NCBI GenBank assembly: GCA_937891565.1
Contig: CALAHA010000411.1
Span: 1-6,969, forward strand
Direction of reading: 5' to 3'
Source: an uncultured Ilumatobacter sp.
GTDB taxonomy: Bacteria; Actinomycetota; Acidimicrobiia; Acidimicrobiales; Ilumatobacteraceae
Length of the DNA stretch: 6,969 nt
A model generated the notes under the pieces. The model was not told the origin of the DNA. It saw nothing but the letters and a program-made list of their open reading frames with translations, and searched no databases. This document shows positions 1 through 6,029 of the stretch, in pieces. A program made the translations under genes and the position numbers. Every line of letters starts with the position of its first letter. Within the stretch, counting starts at the first letter, position 1.

Positions 1-199
1 CACCCCAACCAAACACGTAGCTATCGGCGCCCAACGAGAGCGCCTCGCCTTGGTCACCTTCGACAATCAACATCGGGCATCGCTCAATCTGCTCACCAGC
101 GACGATGTCGCGTGTCGCGAAAACGCCTCGGCCCGCACCAGTCGGTGATTCGGCGACACGTAAATGGGGATGAATCGATGTGGCATTCTCAAGAGGCAC
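1..199 (-). CDS. SET-domain protein, probable lysine methyltransferase (N-terminal part, cut by window edge)
   Basis: An open frame starts at a GTG (199-197) and is still open at the left edge, giving 66 codons. The N-terminus reads MPLENATSIHPHLRV, followed by GAGRGVFATRDIVAG (residues 21-35) and EQIERCPMLIVEG (36-48). This is the classic opening of a SET domain: the G-x-G-R-G-[VL]-[FY]-A segment helps bind S-adenosylmethionine, and the I/E-x-x-P strand follows it. The segment near the edge, DSYVFGWG (59-66), resembles the strand that precedes the NHS-x-x-PN catalytic core in bacterial SET proteins, but that core lies outside the window. An in-frame TGA sits three codons upstream of the GTG, so this is the earliest possible start. 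No strong Shine-Dalgarno is visible. The gene begins 20 bp after the kinase gene stop, so it is probably co-transcribed and coupled. SET proteins transfer methyl groups to protein lysines; the substrate here is unknown. Family is fairly sure, function is inferred. Confidence 0.75.
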   Translation of the reverse strand, partial: MPLENATSIHPHLRVAESPTGAGRGVFATRDIVAGEQIERCPMLIVEGDQGEALSLGADSYVFGWG

Positions 200-219
200 G
201 GCCGAGAGTCAACCGGACG

Positions 220-1104
220 CTACTGCGCTTGCCACGCCGGCGCTGCCGATTCGCCGCGCCAGTAGGAGAGTCGACGCTGAGCTTCGGGCATCGCAGCCGC
301 GTTGCGCATACCTGCGCGGACTCGCATCAACGTGGCAGCGACCAATCGAAGTTCGGCGAACGCTTCGGCGGACGGCTGGGAACGGAGCGATGATCCATAT
401 CCATCGGCATACGCCTCGTATACCCCGGGCTCGCCGCCCCACCGCTCGGCCAATGTCATCAGCGGCGCATGATCCCACCCGGGCGGGGCCAGGCACATCA
501 GATCCCAGTCGATCAGGATCGGGCCGTCGCTCCCCATGATCACATTGCCAGGATGCACGTCGCCGTGGCACACGACTGCTCCGGCCTCATGAGCCCAATC
601 GGGCCAACGCCCGACTGCCTGCTCAATGCCCCGTCTCGCGTCGTCGTCCAACTCGTCACCGATTTGGGCGAGGAGTGCATCGAAGTCCCACCACGGGAAA
701 TCGGCTGGCCGCGGCAGCGGGTAATCACTCGGAAGATCATCCTTATCGAGGCAATGCACCGTCCGAACCATCGCTCCGACTGCTCGCCAATCGATGGGCT
801 CATCCGTCGACTCGATGTACTCCCAGGCCGTGGCGTACAGCCCGGCCTCTCCGAACGTGTCGGTTCTGACCGGCCGCGTGACCCGAAGCCCGGCCTCAAG
901 TAGCCGCCCGGCAAGTTGCAATGATGCACTGGCCGGCGCACTCGGCTCGCTCACGCGGAGCACAACGTCGCCCGACCGATAAATCGCATTCATACCGACC
1001 CGAAGCAAGACAGGTTGCGGAAGTTCCCAATGCGCCGCAGCCTGCACCGCGAGGTCGCTCGCAGCTCCAATGTCGGTGATCGGCCGATCGACGAACGGAC
1101 GCAT
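220..1104 (-). CDS. Aminoglycoside phosphotransferase (APH)-fold small-molecule kinase
   Basis: This 294-residue protein has the length and motif order of the APH/choline-kinase fold. The catalytic (Brenner) loop is VVCHGDVHPGNVIM (177-190), with the catalytic Asp at 182 and the metal-binding Asn at 187. The second metal motif is LIDWDLMCLAPPGWDHA (197-213), with Asp199. The N-lobe strand MNAIYRSGDVVLRVSEP (38-54) is where the ATP-anchoring Lys usually sits; here the position appears to hold Arg50. The family phosphorylates hydroxyls of antibiotics, choline, sugars or other metabolites, and sequence alone does not give the substrate. Nothing indicates a true resistance gene, and the setting beside glcDE suggests a metabolic role (inference). 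The ATG at 1104 lies 6 bp after the glcE stop, with only a weak GAGCGG ribosome site, consistent with translational coupling. The protein is cytoplasmic, with no signal peptide. Family certain, substrate unknown. Confidence 0.87.
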   Translation of the reverse strand: MRPFVDRPITDIGAASDLAVQAAAHWELPQPVLLRVGMNAIYRSGDVVLRVSEPSAPASASLQLAGRLLEAGLRVTRPVRTDTFGEAGLYATAWEYIESTDEPIDWRAVGAMVRTVHCLDKDDLPSDYPLPRPADFPWWDFDALLAQIGDELDDDARRGIEQAVGRWPDWAHEAGAVVCHGDVHPGNVIMGSDGPILIDWDLMCLAPPGWDHAPLMTLAERWGGEPGVYEAYADGYGSSLRSQPSAEAFAELRLVAATLMRVRAGMRNAAAMPEAQRRLSYWRGESAAPAWQAQ

Positions 1105-1110
1105 GCCCGC

Positions 1111-1995
1111 TCAGATCTGCGTCAACACATCGACACCAGGGTTGAGCCGGCCCGTTGGATCGAACTCGCCCTTGATGCGGGCATGCAGCTGCGCCTGCAC
1201 CGGGTCGGCTTGGCGCGGCGGCCGCGGGCTGGTGTGATGCACGACTCCGACGCCAATCTCGGCGACGAACGAACCCGGCTGAGCGACGCGCAGCGACTCC
1301 AGTTCAGAAGGCGGCATCGACCAGCGGCCACCCGAGGGCAGCCCGGGTGCCTGTTCGATCGGGTCCAACCCGTAGGCCTCGGCCATTTCGACCACATCGC
1401 CTTCATGGCCTTCGAGGAGTACCCATGTTGTCGCGCCATCCCATAACACCGAGGTCGGCCTAAACAGCCCGATGAGGAGTTCCCAGGGATCACGATCAGA
1501 CGTGAACCATTGCTCATGGGCAGAAATCGGACGCGTTCGCAAGATGACGTCACCCAGAAACCCGAGCGTTCCACGCGACCCGACCATCAGGCGGCAGAGG
1601 TCGAAGCCACTGACGTTCTTGACAGTCGGCCCACCGGCCTTGACAACTTTGCCGGACGATCCAACGTAGTGCGTCTGGAGTAGAGCATCGCGCATTGCTC
1701 CGTAGGCCAGTCGGCGGATACCGCTGTGGCCAACAGCCAGCGCGCCACCGATGGTGCCTCCGGGAGGGAAAGGAATCTGCTGGCCGTACTCGGCGAGGGC
1801 CTCGGCAACGTCGTCGACCGGTGTGCCAGCACCGCACTGGATCGTCATTTCAGCTGGCTGAATCCAGTCGATCCCGACGGGAGCGTTGACGACGCGAGCG
1901 TTGCCAGACGGCGTTGCTCGTGTTCCCAGGCCGACAACCGCAACCGGGTCGCTGCTCCCGACGTTCCCAGCGAACTCGTCGACGGTCAGATCCAT
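1111..1995 (-). CDS. glcE: Glycolate oxidase GlcE-like FAD-binding subunit
   Basis: This is a 294-residue FAD-binding protein of the PCMH/VAO fold. Visible elements are the pyrophosphate-binding loop VVGLGTRATPSG (20-31), PFPPGGTIGGALAVGHSG (75-92), GGPTVKNVSGFDLCRLMVGS (121-140), RGTLGFLGDVILRTRP (141-156), and the C-terminal hallmark IKGEFDPTGRLNPG (274-287). In bacteria GlcE pairs with GlcD and the Fe-S subunit GlcF to oxidise glycolate to glyoxylate, passing electrons to the respiratory chain. E. coli GlcE is about 350 residues, so this one is compact. A longer GTG start at 2028 exists, but the ATG at 1995 is preferred because a GGAGGG ribosome site lies just upstream and because it leaves only a 10-bp overlap with glcD. 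No GlcF follows: the next gene is a kinase. The substrate could be another D-2-hydroxyacid; family assignment is good. Confidence 0.85.
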   Translation of the reverse strand: MDLTVDEFAGNVGSSDPVAVVGLGTRATPSGNARVVNAPVGIDWIQPAEMTIQCGAGTPVDDVAEALAEYGQQIPFPPGGTIGGALAVGHSGIRRLAYGAMRDALLQTHYVGSSGKVVKAGGPTVKNVSGFDLCRLMVGSRGTLGFLGDVILRTRPISAHEQWFTSDRDPWELLIGLFRPTSVLWDGATTWVLLEGHEGDVVEMAEAYGLDPIEQAPGLPSGGRWSMPPSELESLRVAQPGSFVAEIGVGVVHHTSPRPPRQADPVQAQLHARIKGEFDPTGRLNPGVDVLTQI

Positions 1996-3443
1996 GCGCC
2001 CTCCGGGGCTCGATGGATCTCGCCGCACGTCGCCGGGCTCGGCAATACCTTGTCAGGATTCGACAGTAGGTGCGGGTCGAACGCTCGGCGCAGGTCGGCT
2101 TGTGCTGCCAGATCGGTCTCGGAGAACATGAGCGGCATCAGATCGCGTTTCTCCAGGCCGATGCCATGCTCACCGCTCAGTACTCCGCCGGCATCAACAG
2201 ATGCTTTGACAATCGCCCTACCGGCTGCATGCACACGTTCATAGACGCCGGGCTCCTTGCCGTCAAAGACCAACAGCGGGTGCAGATTGCCATCACCAGC
2301 GTGAAACACGTTGAGTACTTGCAGATCGTGCTCTTTGACAATCGCGTAGATCTGGTCGAGCACGTCGGACAACTTGTTGCGCGGCACCACGGTGTCATGC
2401 AGGTAGTAATCGGGCTTGATATTCGCAATCGCACCGAACGCTGACTTGCGACCCTTCCAGAGCAGCGCGCGTTCGGCGTCGTCTGCAGCAATCCGCACAC
2501 CGCCGACGTTGCGGGCCTTTGCCAATTCCGAAATTCGCGCGACATCAGCAGCCACGCCTCCGGCCGGCCCGACAACCTCGATGAGTAACGCTGCGGCTTG
2601 CTCGACCGGCAACCCAGCATGGATAAACGCCTCGACAGCGATCAGGCACAGCTGATCCATCATCTCGACAGCAGCCGGCACGATGCCCGCAGCGATGATG
2701 TCGCTCACCAAGTCCGCCCCGTCGGACACCGAGGCGAAGTCCATGAGCATTGTCGCCACCTCGGGCGGGTTCTGCATGAGACGGACACAGATCTTGGTAG
2801 CGACGCCAAACATTCCTTCGCTCCCGACGAAGACGCCGCGCAGATCAAAGCCATCGGGCTCGGGCTCTTCGCCGCCAAGGATCGTGACTGAGCCGTCGGG
2901 CAACACCACTTCCATCGCGTGGATGTGCGCATTGGTGACGCCGTCGGCGAGGCAGTGCGGCCCTCCCGAGTTGTTCGCGACGTTGCCGCCGATCGAACAC
3001 GTCTGCTGGCTACTTGGATCGGGCGCGAAGTGCACACCGAGGTGAGCAATCTGCTTCGACAGGTCGAGGTTGAGGACGCCAGGTTCAACCCATGCCATCC
3101 GACTGACGGGATCCACCGAGATGATCTTGTTCATCTTTGTCGTCGAAATGACGATCGCCCCGGGAGGCGGAACCGCACCTCCGGCAAGACCGGTCCCCGA
3201 CCCGCGTGCCATGAACGGCACCCCAAACTCGGCGGCAGTTTCAACAATGGCCTGAACGTCAGCGGTCGACTCAGCGAAACAGACAATGCCGGCCTTGTTG
3301 GACATGGTCGACGCGTCGCGCCGGTACAAATGAGTTTCGGTCGCGCCATCACGAACCTGATCGGGTCGAATGACGCCACGGATTCGGGCCACTACCTCGA
3401 CGAGGTCGACGTCGTGGCCTGCGTAGATCTCGTCGAGTGACAC
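1986..3443 (-). CDS. glcD: GlcD-like FAD-linked oxidase (glycolate / D-2-hydroxyacid dehydrogenase subunit)
   Basis: This 485-residue protein is close to the usual GlcD length (about 499 in E. coli). The FAD_binding_4 domain (about 48-185) contains RGSGTGLAGGA (80-90) and SIGGNVANNSGGPHCL (150-165). The FAD-oxidase C-terminal domain (about 225-467) contains HAGDGNLHP (381-389), SGEHGIGLEKR (423-433) and NPDKVLP (462-468). The HxxxxxxH pair (381 and 388) and Glu425-His426 match the metal/substrate site known from D-lactate and D-2-hydroxyglutarate dehydrogenases. The expected reaction is oxidation of a D-2-hydroxyacid (classically glycolate to glyoxylate) with electrons sent to the respiratory chain through partner subunits. 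Translation starts at a GTG (3443) 2 bp after the upstream stop, with a weak GGGA site. The gene overlaps glcE by 10 bp. Distinguishing glycolate from lactate or 2-hydroxyglutarate as substrate is not possible by eye. Confidence 0.88.
   Translation of the reverse strand: MSLDEIYAGHDVDLVEVVARIRGVIRPDQVRDGATETHLYRRDASTMSNKAGIVCFAESTADVQAIVETAAEFGVPFMARGSGTGLAGGAVPPPGAIVISTTKMNKIISVDPVSRMAWVEPGVLNLDLSKQIAHLGVHFAPDPSSQQTCSIGGNVANNSGGPHCLADGVTNAHIHAMEVVLPDGSVTILGGEEPEPDGFDLRGVFVGSEGMFGVATKICVRLMQNPPEVATMLMDFASVSDGADLVSDIIAAGIVPAAVEMMDQLCLIAVEAFIHAGLPVEQAAALLIEVVGPAGGVAADVARISELAKARNVGGVRIAADDAERALLWKGRKSAFGAIANIKPDYYLHDTVVPRNKLSDVLDQIYAIVKEHDLQVLNVFHAGDGNLHPLLVFDGKEPGVYERVHAAGRAIVKASVDAGGVLSGEHGIGLEKRDLMPLMFSETDLAAQADLRRAFDPHLLSNPDKVLPSPATCGEIHRAPEGAWI
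1999..2004 (-). promoter_or_regulatory. Shine-Dalgarno deciding the glcE start
   Basis: GGAGGG read on the minus strand lies three bases before the ATG at 1995-1993, inside the last codons of glcD. It is the best anti-16S match in the window near a start codon and argues against the in-frame GTG start 33 bases upstream. Confidence 0.6.
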
Positions 3444-3445
3444 CG

Positions 3446-3784
3446 TCAGTCCCGAGGCTGGCGCATCACGATCACGCGGCCGCTGTCGACCACTGCACCG
3501 TCGACGAATACTTTGTCGCCAGGTTCGACATGGTCTTCAAGCGACTCCAGGCGACCCTCACGCTTTGCACGCAACTCGTCTTCGTGCTGCGACGCCACAA
3601 CCCGGCCCTCACGGAGTGCATCGGCAACGTCTCGACCCTTGGCTCGCGCCTGAGAGAGCGCTGACTTCACGACCTGAACGGGAGCTACGTTTGAGGCGGC
3701 TTCCTTGACCTTTTTCTTGGCGTATCCGGCGCTAGCAATGCCGGCGGCCAACCCTCCGGCAAACCAGGTGACTCGTTTCATCAT
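3446..3784 (-). CDS. Small DUF6167-like protein with an N-terminal hydrophobic segment
   Basis: This 112-residue protein begins MMKRVTWFAGGLAAGIASAG, a glycine/alanine-rich hydrophobic stretch (about 5-22) that could be a membrane anchor or glycine-zipper helix. A Lys/Ala-rich helical region follows (24-60), then a charged region around 61-83 (ASQHEDELRAKREGRLESLE), then a short beta-like tail, EPGDKVFVDGAVVDSGRVIV (88-107). From memory the N-terminal half resembles actinobacterial DUF6167 proteins, which are commonly encoded right after a DUF948 protein and before alaS; this match was not checked by search. The ATG at 3784 overlaps the DUF948 stop (ATGA), and AGGAAG at 3798-3793 is a good ribosome site, favouring this start over the second Met. 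Function is unknown; a role with the DUF948 partner at the membrane is inferred from adjacency. Confidence 0.8.
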   Translation of the reverse strand: MMKRVTWFAGGLAAGIASAGYAKKKVKEAASNVAPVQVVKSALSQARAKGRDVADALREGRVVASQHEDELRAKREGRLESLEDHVEPGDKVFVDGAVVDSGRVIVMRQPRD

Positions 3785-4245
3785 GCTCGTTTCTTCCTGC
3801 GTTGCTCCGGCTCAATGCTGGCTCGATTTCGGACATCGATCACGTTCGCATCGGCTGCGGCAATCGACCGCTGGATCGGCGTACCCCGGAGCCTCGACCA
3901 CACACGAGATGTGCCCTTTGCGAAACCTGCGGCCTTAATCGCAGGCGACGAGAACGCCGTCTTGGTGACCCGACCGCCAATTGCATCACCAATGGCCTCG
4001 GCTGAACCAAGGACTCTGTCGAATCGTTCGAGATCGTGCCGTGCTTCGTTCACCGTCGACCGAGCCTCGTTCGTGGTGTGCCGGAGGTCGGCGAGCAGCG
4101 GTCGAGTTTCGTCGCGCAGATCGGTCACTTCGCTGCGCACCGAGCGGAGCGTGTCAAGCACACGCAGCAGCACGACGATCAATGCGGTGAAGCCGAGAAT
4201 CATCAACACCGACAGCACGATGAGTACGAGTTCGCCGGGAGTCAT
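3781..4245 (-). CDS. DUF948 single-pass membrane protein
   Basis: This 154-residue protein has one N-terminal membrane segment (about residues 5-28, LVLIVLSVLMILGFTALIVV) and then a long charged helical region (about 31-80) with heptad-like spacing, including DETRPLLADLRHTTNEARST (44-63). The middle segment GSAEAIGDAIGGRVTKTAF (80-98) and the following SSPAIKAAGFAKGTSR (99-114) are the kind of sequence that follows the coiled region in actinobacterial DUF948 proteins. The tail is basic (EQRRKKRA). The expected topology is a short outside N-terminus with the coiled coil in the cytoplasm, which fits the positive residues after the membrane segment. The ATG at 4245 overlaps the rarA stop as ATGA, and AAGGA at 4256-4252 is well placed (6-base spacing). 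Function of the family is not established. Confidence 0.82.
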   Translation of the reverse strand: MTPGELVLIVLSVLMILGFTALIVVLLRVLDTLRSVRSEVTDLRDETRPLLADLRHTTNEARSTVNEARHDLERFDRVLGSAEAIGDAIGGRVTKTAFSSPAIKAAGFAKGTSRVWSRLRGTPIQRSIAAADANVIDVRNRASIEPEQRRKKRA

Positions 4246-5531
4246 TGCTGATCCTTGGACTGTTGGTTCGTGCGCATTGCAATCTTCCCCTCGTCGCCGT
4301 GTTCGCTCGGCTCATACCAGTGACGACCGACCAGCGACTCGGGCAAATACTGCTGGTCGACCCATCCCTTCGGATCGTCATGAGGATAGCGGTAGCCGAC
4401 ACCGTGACCGAGTTCAGCCGCGCCCTGATAATGCCCATCTCGAAGGTGCGCCGGCACCTCACCGATTGCTCCGTCTTTGACCGCTGCCCGTGCATTCCAG
4501 ATCGCCAACGCTGCCCGGTTGCTCTTGGGAGCAGTCGCCAGATAAATCGCTGCCTGTGCCAGGTTGAGTTGGGCTTCGGGGAGCCCGACACGATCGAGCG
4601 CGTGCGCAGCCGCCACTGCGACCTCGAGACCGCGGCTGTCGGCGAGCCCGACGTCTTCGCTCGCAAAGATCACCATACGACGCGCGATGAACCGTGCGTC
4701 TTCGCCGGCTTCAAGCATCCGCGCCAGCCAGTACACGGAGGCGTCGGCGTCGCTCCCCCGCATCGACTTGATGAACGCGCTGACGACGTCGTAGTGATCG
4801 TCTTGTCCGTAACGAAGCGCACTCGTTCCGAGCGCTGCTTCGACATGTTCGAGTTCGACGTGGGTGTAGTTCGACAACGCACATGCGACGTCAAGCGATG
4901 TGAGCACTTGGCGGCCATCGCCGCCGGACCGCTCGACCAGCAACTGCGTGGCTTCGGGGTCAGCGGTCACCGACTCGGCCTGCAATCCACGCGCGACGAG
5001 TTGTTCGATGGCGTTTCGATCGAGCGGCTCGAGACGAAACAGGGTCGAACGGCTACGCAATGGAGCATTCACCTCGAAGAACGGGTTTTCTGTCGTTGCA
5101 CCGATCAATGTGAGCGTGCCGTCTTCGACTGCTGGCAGCAGCGCGTCCTGTTGCGATTTGGAGAAGCGATGGATCTCGTCGAGAAACAGGATCGTGCCCT
5201 GCCCGCGCTCACCCAGTCGTTGCTTCGCCCGTTCAATCGTCTCGCGGACGTCTTTGACCCCGGCGGTGACCGCCGACATCTGTTCGAACGCACGCTCGGT
5301 CGACCCTGCCACTGCGAGAGCAAGCGATGTCTTTCCCGTTCCCGGTGGGCCCCAGAGGAGCGCTGAGCTCAACCGGTCGCTTTCGACGAGCAGTCGGAGC
5401 GGTCTTCCCGGGCCAACGAGATGCTCTTGCCCGACAACATCGTCGAGCGTCCGCGGCCGGAGCCGTGCCGCAAGCGGAGCGCGAGCTCGCCGAGTCTCTT
5501 CCGCCGCTGCAGCAAACAGGTTGTCACTCAC
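4242..5531 (-). CDS. rarA: Replication-associated recombination protein A (RarA/MgsA), AAA+ ATPase
   Basis: RarA is a clamp-loader-like AAA+ ATPase related to eukaryotic WRNIP1/Mgs1 that acts at stalled replication forks with the recombination machinery. With the GTG start at 5531 the protein has 429 residues. It shows Walker A GPPGTGKT (61-68), Walker B LFLDEIHRF (115-123), sensor 1 GATTENP (144-150), an LRSRS segment carrying the arginine-finger candidate (158-162), sensor 2 around GDGRQVLTSLD (204-214), and the family-specific C-terminal tetramerisation region with SMRGSDADASVYWLARM (256-272), SEDVGLAD (291-298) and APKSN (334-338). The tail GYRYPHDDP (379-387) to HWYEP is also typical. 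A longer frame starts at 5615 but would overlap the Nudix gene by about 88 bp; VSDNLFAAAAEE is the family-like N-terminus and its GTG overlaps the Nudix stop as GTGA. The length matches E. coli RarA (about 447). Confidence 0.95.
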   Translation of the reverse strand: MSDNLFAAAAEETRRARAPLAARLRPRTLDDVVGQEHLVGPGRPLRLLVESDRLSSALLWGPPGTGKTSLALAVAGSTERAFEQMSAVTAGVKDVRETIERAKQRLGERGQGTILFLDEIHRFSKSQQDALLPAVEDGTLTLIGATTENPFFEVNAPLRSRSTLFRLEPLDRNAIEQLVARGLQAESVTADPEATQLLVERSGGDGRQVLTSLDVACALSNYTHVELEHVEAALGTSALRYGQDDHYDVVSAFIKSMRGSDADASVYWLARMLEAGEDARFIARRMVIFASEDVGLADSRGLEVAVAAAHALDRVGLPEAQLNLAQAAIYLATAPKSNRAALAIWNARAAVKDGAIGEVPAHLRDGHYQGAAELGHGVGYRYPHDDPKGWVDQQYLPESLVGRHWYEPSEHGDEGKIAMRTNQQSKDQQ

Positions 5532-5965
5532 GATGAGCCGAGCACACGCTGATAGGACGCCTGGCGGAAGTCGACGACCTGCTCGATCAGCCAATCGACC
5601 TCTACCCATTTCCAATCAACGAACTCAACACCATCGGGCTTCGGTGCGGTGCTGTCGTCATGAATCTGGAAGAAAAACCAACGTTGCGCTTGGCCGAGCC
5701 GTTGGCCACTCTTGTTCGCGCCCTCAGGCCACTCGTAGGCAGTCCACTCGGGATACTCATCGACAAGATGGACCTCGTCGGCAGTCAGCCCAGTTTCTTC
5801 TTCGAGTTCGCGCCACACGCCTTCGATGGGGCTCTCGCCCTCGTCGATCCCGCCTTGGGGAAGTTGCCACTGGCCTCTGCGGTCAGAACGTTCAAAGGCA
5901 AGAACTCTGCCAAGTGAGTCCCGCACCACGGCAACGGTTCCGGCACGAAAATGCAAACTCCCCAT
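5528..5965 (-). CDS. RppH-like Nudix hydrolase
   Basis: This 145-residue protein carries a perfect Nudix box GX5EX7REUXEEXGU at residues 38-60 (GGIDEGESPIEGVWRELEEE then TGL), the Mg-binding catalytic motif of the superfamily. Beyond the box it shares RppH-type features: WQLPQGGI just before the box, GQAQRWFFF (91-99), and EFVDWKWVEVDWLIEQVVDF (114-133) near the end, followed by YQRVL. RppH removes pyrophosphate from mRNA 5' ends and the same subgroup hydrolyses diadenosine polyphosphates; which applies here cannot be decided by eye. The ATG at 5965 is preferred over a TTG three codons upstream. No Shine-Dalgarno is visible before either, and a TACGAT element 8 bases before the ATG suggests a leaderless transcript. 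The stop overlaps the rarA start (GTGA), so the two are probably co-translated. The protein is cytoplasmic. Confidence 0.88.
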   Translation of the reverse strand: MGSLHFRAGTVAVVRDSLGRVLAFERSDRRGQWQLPQGGIDEGESPIEGVWRELEEETGLTADEVHLVDEYPEWTAYEWPEGANKSGQRLGQAQRWFFFQIHDDSTAPKPDGVEFVDWKWVEVDWLIEQVVDFRQASYQRVLGSS

Positions 5966-5979
5966 CAGTGCCAATCGTA
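5966..5979 (-). promoter_or_regulatory. Possible -10 element of a leaderless promoter for the Nudix-rarA unit
   Basis: On the minus strand TACGAT (5979-5974) fits the actinobacterial TANNNT -10 pattern and ends 8 bases before the ATG at 5965. Transcription would then begin at or right before the start codon. There is no recognisable -35 hexamer 17-18 bases upstream and no Shine-Dalgarno, so this is a suggestion only. It lies in the only spacer above 20 bp in the window (5966-6029). Confidence 0.35.
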
Positions 5980-6029
5980 CCGTTCACCGGCGACCGGCAC
6001 GGACCTACCTTGTGGGCTGCCCACCCGGC

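Noticed and set aside
112..539. Overlapping plus-strand open frames near the left end
   Set aside because: They run opposite the SET-domain and kinase genes, are Arg-rich and motif-free, and the minus strand explains the region better.
220..1104. Calling the APH-fold gene an antibiotic resistance determinant
   Set aside because: Only the fold-level catalytic motifs are visible; there are no mobile-element signatures, and its neighbours are metabolic and housekeeping genes.
3815..4480. Plus-strand open frame of 221 codons opposite DUF948 and the end of rarA
   Set aside because: Low-complexity Ser/Arg-rich translation antisense to two coupled genes; no ribosome site or family resemblance.
4245..5366. 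Plus-strand open frame of 373 codons opposite rarA
   Set aside because: Same reason: it mirrors the rarA codons, has an unnatural composition and no domain-like motifs.
5532..5615. N-terminal extension of rarA to an upstream start at 5615
   Set aside because: The extra 28 residues do not resemble the family N-terminus and would overlap deeply with the Nudix gene; the GTG at 5531 gives a GTGA overlap and the typical N-terminus.
6012..6024. Short palindrome GTGGG-CTG-CCCAC downstream of the TPR gene, considered as a terminator
   Set aside because: The stem is only 5 bp (6 with a one-base loop) and no T-run follows on the minus strand, so it is not a convincing intrinsic terminator. It could still be a minor operator, but nothing supports that.
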